DNA from: Desulfosediminicola ganghwensis
GTDB taxonomy: Bacteria; Desulfobacterota; Desulfobulbia; Desulfobulbales; Desulfocapsaceae
Assembly: GCF_005116675.2 (NCBI RefSeq)
Contig: NZ_CP050699.1
Coordinates: forward strand, 1,325,001 to 1,389,000
Reading direction: 5' to 3'
DNA length: 64,000 nt
Shown: piece by piece, positions 60,259 to 64,000 of the stretch
Layout of the letters: every line of letters begins with the position of its first letter
Position numbering within the stretch: the first letter of the stretch is position 1
Notes under the pieces: model-generated
Told to the model about the DNA's origin: nothing
Seen by the model: only the letters and a program-made list of their open reading frames with translations
The model's database searches: none
Translations under genes and position numbers: made by a program

Positions 60259-61629
60259 ATGCTTGAACACGCCGTTAAATCAGAACTCATTGCTCTTTTA
60301 GGAGACAGGTTCAGCGATGAGCCTGAGATACTCACCTGCTATGCGTACGATTCCTTTTTAGAAGAGTCGATGCCGGATGCGGTGATTTTTCCAAAAACCA
60401 CCGACGAAGTTGCAAAAATCATGGCGCTGGCGAACCGGGCCAAAGTGCCGGTTACCGCAAGAGGGGCCGGGACCAGCGTTTGCGGGGCACCCATTGCCGC
60501 TGAGCATGGCATTGTGCTCTGTTTTTCCAAGATGGATAAAATTATGGAGGTGAACACCGCTGACCGTTATGTGGTGGTTCAGCCGGGGGTGATCAATGGT
60601 GACCTGCAGAAGGTGCTGGCTCCTTCCGGTTTTTTCTTTCCACCCGACCCCGGCAGCATGAACTTCTCGACCATCGGCGGCAATGTGGCCTTGAATGCCG
60701 GTGGCCCACGCTGTCTGAAATACGGGGTTACCAAGGATTATGTGCTGGGCATGCAGGTGGTGCTCGCTTCCGGCAAAGTGGTACGTTTCGGCTCAAAGAA
60801 TATCAAGGATGTAACCGGTTATAACTTCACTTCACTGTTCTGTGGCTCTGAAGGCACCCTGGGGATGGTGACCGAGGTGACCTTGAAAGTCATCGCCAGG
60901 CCTGAGACAACCCAGACCCTGCTGGTTACGTTCGCAGATCTCGACTCAACCGCGAGAGCGGTGTCAGACATCATTGGTTCCGGTATCCTGCCGGTATCCA
61001 TGGAGTTACTGGACAAGATGACCATTAATGCCATTGAGGATGCGGTTCAGATGGGGCTGCCGAGAGAAGCTGGCGGAACACTCCTGATTGAAGTCGATGG
61101 TAGTCGTGAAGCATGTGATCGCGAGCGGAGCCAGATCGTCCACAAAGTGAAAGAGCACAATGTCATGGCGGTGGAGGAGGCTGAGGATGAAGCGGATCGC
61201 AACAGGCTGTGGGCAGCCAGAAGAGCAGCCTATGGAGTATTTGCCAAGATCGCTCCTGATATTCTCTCAGAAGATGTTACCGTGCCGGTGAGCAAGGTCC
61301 CGGAGATGATTCGCCGCATTTATCAGATAACTGAAAAGTATAACCTCAAAGCGGGCGTTTTGGCCCATGCCGGTGACGGCAACATGCATCCGCTTATTTG
61401 CGCCGATCGCAAGAATAAGGAGGAGTGGAAGTTGGTGAAAAAGGCTTTTCGAGAGATCTTTGTGGCCGGAGCCGAGCTCGAGGGCACTCTCTCAGGTGAG
61501 CATGGTATCGGTCTTGCCAAGGCGGAGTTCCTGCCCCTGGTGATGGACCAGGAGTCCAGGGACTTCATGGCATGTATCAAAAAGGCCGTAGATCCCAATA
61601 ATATTTTGAATCCCGGGAAGTTTGTCTAA
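60259..61629 (+). CDS. glcD: FAD-linked 2-hydroxy acid dehydrogenase (GlcD/D-lactate dehydrogenase type)
   Basis: 456 residues. The FAD_binding_4 domain shows VTARGAGTSVCGAPIAAEHG, PPDPGSMNFSTIGGNVALNA and GSEGTLGMVTEVTLKVIARP; the C-terminal half has AGVLAHAGDGNMHPLI and TLSGEHGIGLAKAEFLPLVM with the histidines typical of the family. It oxidises glycolate or D-lactate. It is followed with a one-base overlap by an iron-sulfur subunit that would pass electrons to the quinone pool. The TRAP carrier just upstream probably imports its substrate. Confidence 0.92.
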   Translation: MLEHAVKSELIALLGDRFSDEPEILTCYAYDSFLEESMPDAVIFPKTTDEVAKIMALANRAKVPVTARGAGTSVCGAPIAAEHGIVLCFSKMDKIMEVNTADRYVVVQPGVINGDLQKVLAPSGFFFPPDPGSMNFSTIGGNVALNAGGPRCLKYGVTKDYVLGMQVVLASGKVVRFGSKNIKDVTGYNFTSLFCGSEGTLGMVTEVTLKVIARPETTQTLLVTFADLDSTARAVSDIIGSGILPVSMELLDKMTINAIEDAVQMGLPREAGGTLLIEVDGSREACDRERSQIVHKVKEHNVMAVEEAEDEADRNRLWAARRAAYGVFAKIAPDILSEDVTVPVSKVPEMIRRIYQITEKYNLKAGVLAHAGDGNMHPLICADRKNKEEWKLVKKAFREIFVAGAELEGTLSGEHGIGLAKAEFLPLVMDQESRDFMACIKKAVDPNNILNPGKFV

Positions 61630-62921
61630 TGCGTGAGTCGTCTGGAAATTGTGGTAAATGCGGTATCTGTCTTTCTGTATGTCCTGTTTACAAGGTCCTC
61701 AAGGAGGAGCAGGCCTCACCCCGAGCCAGGGTTCAGCTGATCAGGGCTTATGGGGAAAAACGACTGGCTTCAACACCTCTATTGAAGGAGTTGATAGCAA
61801 AATGTCTGATGTGCGGCAGCTGTGCTGCCAACTGTCCTTCAGGGGTTGATCATTACAGCTCATTCATGGAGATGCGGTCTCGCCTGATTGACGATCATGG
61901 AGATCGGCTGGAGATCCGCGGCCTGGTCTACCTGCTCGCGAGGGAGCGCCGCCTGCGAATGGCAATGGGGATGGCGCGAATGGGGCAGGGAGTGCTGCCT
62001 GATCGGGTTGCAGCCCGATTCAAGTTGGGCAATATTGCAGTTGACCGCTTTCCCAGGCTGAACAGCAGACAGTTCAGGAAGACTGTGCCCGAAGAAATCG
62101 CTCCGGCGAAGGAGGCGGGACAGGAACGGGGTACAGTGCTCTACTTTACAGGCTGCGCCTCCAATTACATTTATGGCGAGACCGGTGAGGCTGTAGTTGG
62201 GCTTCTTACCCGTTTGGGGTACAGGGTAATTATTCCCAGGGAGCAGAGCTGCTGTTCGGTACCTATGCTTTATCACGGGGGTGTTGATGAGGCGCTGACC
62301 AATATTGAACAGAATATTAAGTCGTTTCATCGACCCGATATTAAGGCGATAATTGTGGATTGCCCCACCTGTGGCTCGGCGTTAAAGCATGAATTTGCAG
62401 CGATGATGGAGCGTTTTGACCGGGGAGAGTTGATGCGGCAAAAGGCATTGGACATAGCCGAAAAAACGCTCGATATTATGTCGTTTGTGTACAGCCATCT
62501 GTCAGAGATGCGATTCTCCCGTGATTCATCCACCCCTATTCCTGAAGGTCCGGTGAGTTATCATCTCCCCTGTCACCTGAAAAATTCCTTTGTCTCAGCT
62601 GAGCGGGTGTTAAACAATATTGCCGAGGTGGATTATGTGGCTGCAGAAGATACGAGCGAGTGTTGCGGTGGAGGTGGTACCTTCTTCTATGAGTACCCTG
62701 AAGTCGCGGGAAAAATAGCCGGCAGCAAGATCGACAACATCCGCCGGACAGGGGCGAAAACCTGGCTCACGGATTGTCCGGTATGTCGTATCAATCTCTC
62801 GGCGAGGCTCGATTCGGCAGATGATATCACCATGATGCATCCTGCTAAATATCTGCAGCAAAAGCTGGTGGATGTAATCCGTGAAGAAGATGGAGACTGT
62901 GACAGCTGCAACGGGCTTTAA
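61629..62921 (+). CDS. glcF: Iron-sulfur subunit of the 2-hydroxy acid dehydrogenase (GlcF/LldF type, CCG domains)
   Basis: 430 residues. Two 4Fe-4S motifs at the N-terminus (CGKCGICLSVCPVYK, CLMCGSCAANCPSG) are followed by two CCG domains: YFTGCASN, SCCSVPMLYHG and DCPTCGSALK in the first; YHLPCHLKNS, ECCGGGGTFFYEYPE and DCPVCRINLS in the second. This matches GlcF-like proteins that take electrons from the flavin subunit to the membrane. It shares one base with the end of glcD. Confidence 0.92.
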   Translation: MRESSGNCGKCGICLSVCPVYKVLKEEQASPRARVQLIRAYGEKRLASTPLLKELIAKCLMCGSCAANCPSGVDHYSSFMEMRSRLIDDHGDRLEIRGLVYLLARERRLRMAMGMARMGQGVLPDRVAARFKLGNIAVDRFPRLNSRQFRKTVPEEIAPAKEAGQERGTVLYFTGCASNYIYGETGEAVVGLLTRLGYRVIIPREQSCCSVPMLYHGGVDEALTNIEQNIKSFHRPDIKAIIVDCPTCGSALKHEFAAMMERFDRGELMRQKALDIAEKTLDIMSFVYSHLSEMRFSRDSSTPIPEGPVSYHLPCHLKNSFVSAERVLNNIAEVDYVAAEDTSECCGGGGTFFYEYPEVAGKIAGSKIDNIRRTGAKTWLTDCPVCRINLSARLDSADDITMMHPAKYLQQKLVDVIREEDGDCDSCNGL

Positions 62922-62979
62922 CCTGATTTTGTTAAATGCAAAAATATAGGGGAAACCGGGATCCGGGGCTTTAGAAATC

Positions 62980-63552
62980 ATGGATGAACGAATAATAGCG
63001 ACCAATATAAAAAGGATCAGGACAGCCAGGAATATAACCCTGCAGGAGCTTGCAGACCGGACCGGTCTCACCAAAGGCTACCTGTCCAAGGTTGAACGAT
63101 CGGAGAAGGCACCCCCCTACTCGACACTCAGCAAGATTGCCGGCGCGCTTGGCTTTGAGACCACCGATATCTTAAAAGAAGAGATTGGATTACCGCAGGA
63201 TCAACCTCTTTTCTTTGCGAAGAAAGCTGACGGTAAAATTATCCGAGAGAGTCGTCATTACGTAGGCTACGATTATGAAATTCTTGCTTCGGGAAAGCCG
63301 GGTAAGAATATGGAACCATTTATAATATATGCGCCTGATGAGTTCACCTCGATGTTTCAGCACGAGGGGGAGGAATTCATTTATGTGCTGGAGGGGCGTA
63401 TGGAGTTCCGGTATGGTGAGGAGACCATTTTTATGGAAGCCGGAGATCATGTCTATTTTGATTCCTGTACCCCCCATGCCGGTCGAAGTGTCGGTGAGCA
63501 GAGGGCAAAACTTATGGTAGTTATTTACTTTTATAAGCGCAACAGGCAGTAG
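62980..63552 (+). CDS. XRE-cupin transcription regulator
   Basis: 190 residues. The N-terminal helix-turn-helix (IKRIRTARNITLQELADRTG, LTKGYLSKVERSEKAPPYST) is of the Xre type and a cupin barrel follows (EGEEFIYVLEGRMEFRYGEE, EAGDHVYFDSCTPHAGRSVG) with metal-binding histidine and glutamate. Such regulators usually control the catabolic operon they sit beside. It follows the iron-sulfur subunit by 58 bases on the same strand and may sense the acid imported by DctPQM. Confidence 0.9.
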   Translation: MDERIIATNIKRIRTARNITLQELADRTGLTKGYLSKVERSEKAPPYSTLSKIAGALGFETTDILKEEIGLPQDQPLFFAKKADGKIIRESRHYVGYDYEILASGKPGKNMEPFIIYAPDEFTSMFQHEGEEFIYVLEGRMEFRYGEETIFMEAGDHVYFDSCTPHAGRSVGEQRAKLMVVIYFYKRNRQ

Positions 63553-63847
63553 GATTTCATGCATTGGCTCTATTGGCGGGAGCAATCACAGTAGGGCTCA
63601 AGACCATCAGCGGCAATGTCCGGAAAAAATATCAGCAGGTAACTGTTGGATAATTTTTCTTAAATGGTATAAAGGTTGAGTGGCTGACCAGATGTGATGT
63701 TTTTCTCTTGTACAAAAGCAGACAATTGCCTATATTCAGTCATTGCAGAAAAAAGTAGTACCATTTTCTACGTTGCAGTCAAACTTACACATTTTCATAA
63801 GGTGTGTTGCTGAGAATTGTAACAAGGAAAAGCTTTACCAAAAAACT
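63553..63847. other. Intergenic region, nothing recognised
   Basis: 295 bases at the end of the TRAP operon; no convincing terminator was seen. Confidence 0.35.
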
Positions 63848-64000
63848 TTACAGGGTATCAGGATATTGCACCATTTCCCGGTTGTACAGATTTTCCCAAG
63901 CCGACTTGAACAGAAATTTTACGCTCATTTCAGTCGTGTTCTCATCTTGTGGCAGGCGATACCAGCCGGCCAATCTCTTAATGCAGTCATAGCGGATAGT
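63848..64000 (-). CDS. C-terminal end of an unidentified gene (5' part outside window)
   Basis: The last 50 codons of a frame that enters from the right edge and stops at 63848. The peptide (LAGWYRLPQDENTTEMSVKF, then WENLYNREMVQYPDTL) looks protein-like, with good aromatic and charged balance, but no motif identifies it. The true length is unknown. Confidence 0.4.
   Translation of the reverse strand, partial: TIRYDCIKRLAGWYRLPQDENTTEMSVKFLFKSAWENLYNREMVQYPDTL

Noticed and set aside
1-64000. tRNA, rRNA or CRISPR loci
   Set aside because: No cloverleaf-like segments with CCA ends, rRNA blocks or regularly spaced repeats were noticed by reading; a covariance-model scan could still find a small RNA.

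Overview
The window looks like chromosomal DNA of an anaerobic, sulfate-reducing member of the Desulfobacterota, probably Desulfobulbales-like. The reasons are: a stand-alone DsrD-type protein (42627-42857); a methylenetetrahydrofolate reductase carrying the MetV-type zinc domain of the Wood-Ljungdahl methyl branch (6521-8023); a periplasmic tetraheme cytochrome with a Tat-exported flavoprotein reductase (2099-4034); two NhaD sodium/proton antiporters; a TunR-like tungstate/molybdate regulator; a double-cubane-type Fe-S enzyme with its ATPase activator; and a TRAP-GlcDF hydroxy-acid operon. No rRNA or tRNA gene and no CRISPR array was seen.

Layout. 1-8.0 kb: a truncated amino-acid binding protein, a radical SAM protein, the cytochrome/flavocytochrome pair with a PAS-LuxR regulator upstream, and the MTHFR. 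8-14 kb: an acyltransferase, a SnoaL-like secreted protein, a DUF2459 lipoprotein and an overlapping ATP-grasp/CocE hydrolase pair. Two copies of a related palindromic repeat lie in this stretch. 14.3-27.4 kb: the most striking region. An SLC13-type carrier, two practically identical nhaD genes and two diverged DUF1499 genes face a six-gene signalling operon: cytidylate-kinase-like/receiver fusion, receiver, PAS-AAA-Fis sigma-54 activator, NifX-like protein, Cache histidine kinase, receiver. Sigma-54 (-24/-12) promoters can be read in front of the SLC13 gene and one nhaD, and a weaker one in front of the signalling operon. This suggests one self-contained sodium/ion homeostasis regulon.

27.8-41 kb: a FadL-type porin, an SH3 protein, a universal stress protein, an intact IS110-family element, a ZraSR-like two-component pair, two Hsp20 chaperones and a DnaJ-like protein, then the double-cubane protein pair and a cysteine-rich ferredoxin. 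41-49 kb: small unknown proteins, orphan DsrD, a 672-residue protein built of about 19 repeats, and a probable tungsten locus (TSUP carrier and TunR-like regulator, divergent from a radical SAM/SPASM maturase-like gene across a nested palindrome). 49-56.8 kb: small envelope proteins, a PEP-CTERM GDSL esterase, a DoxX protein, the scar of a deleted yqhC-yqhD-like divergon, and a three-gene overlapping operon of an arylsulfotransferase-like protein, a small membrane protein and a sulfotransferase. 57-64 kb: a TRAP transporter (dctPQM), a GlcD/GlcF-type oxidase and an XRE-cupin regulator forming a probable lactate/glycolate-type utilisation operon, then the tail of an unidentified gene on the minus strand.

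Everything here is read from sequence by eye. Family assignments rest on recognisable motifs and lengths, not on searches, and start codons were chosen from Shine-Dalgarno positions where visible.
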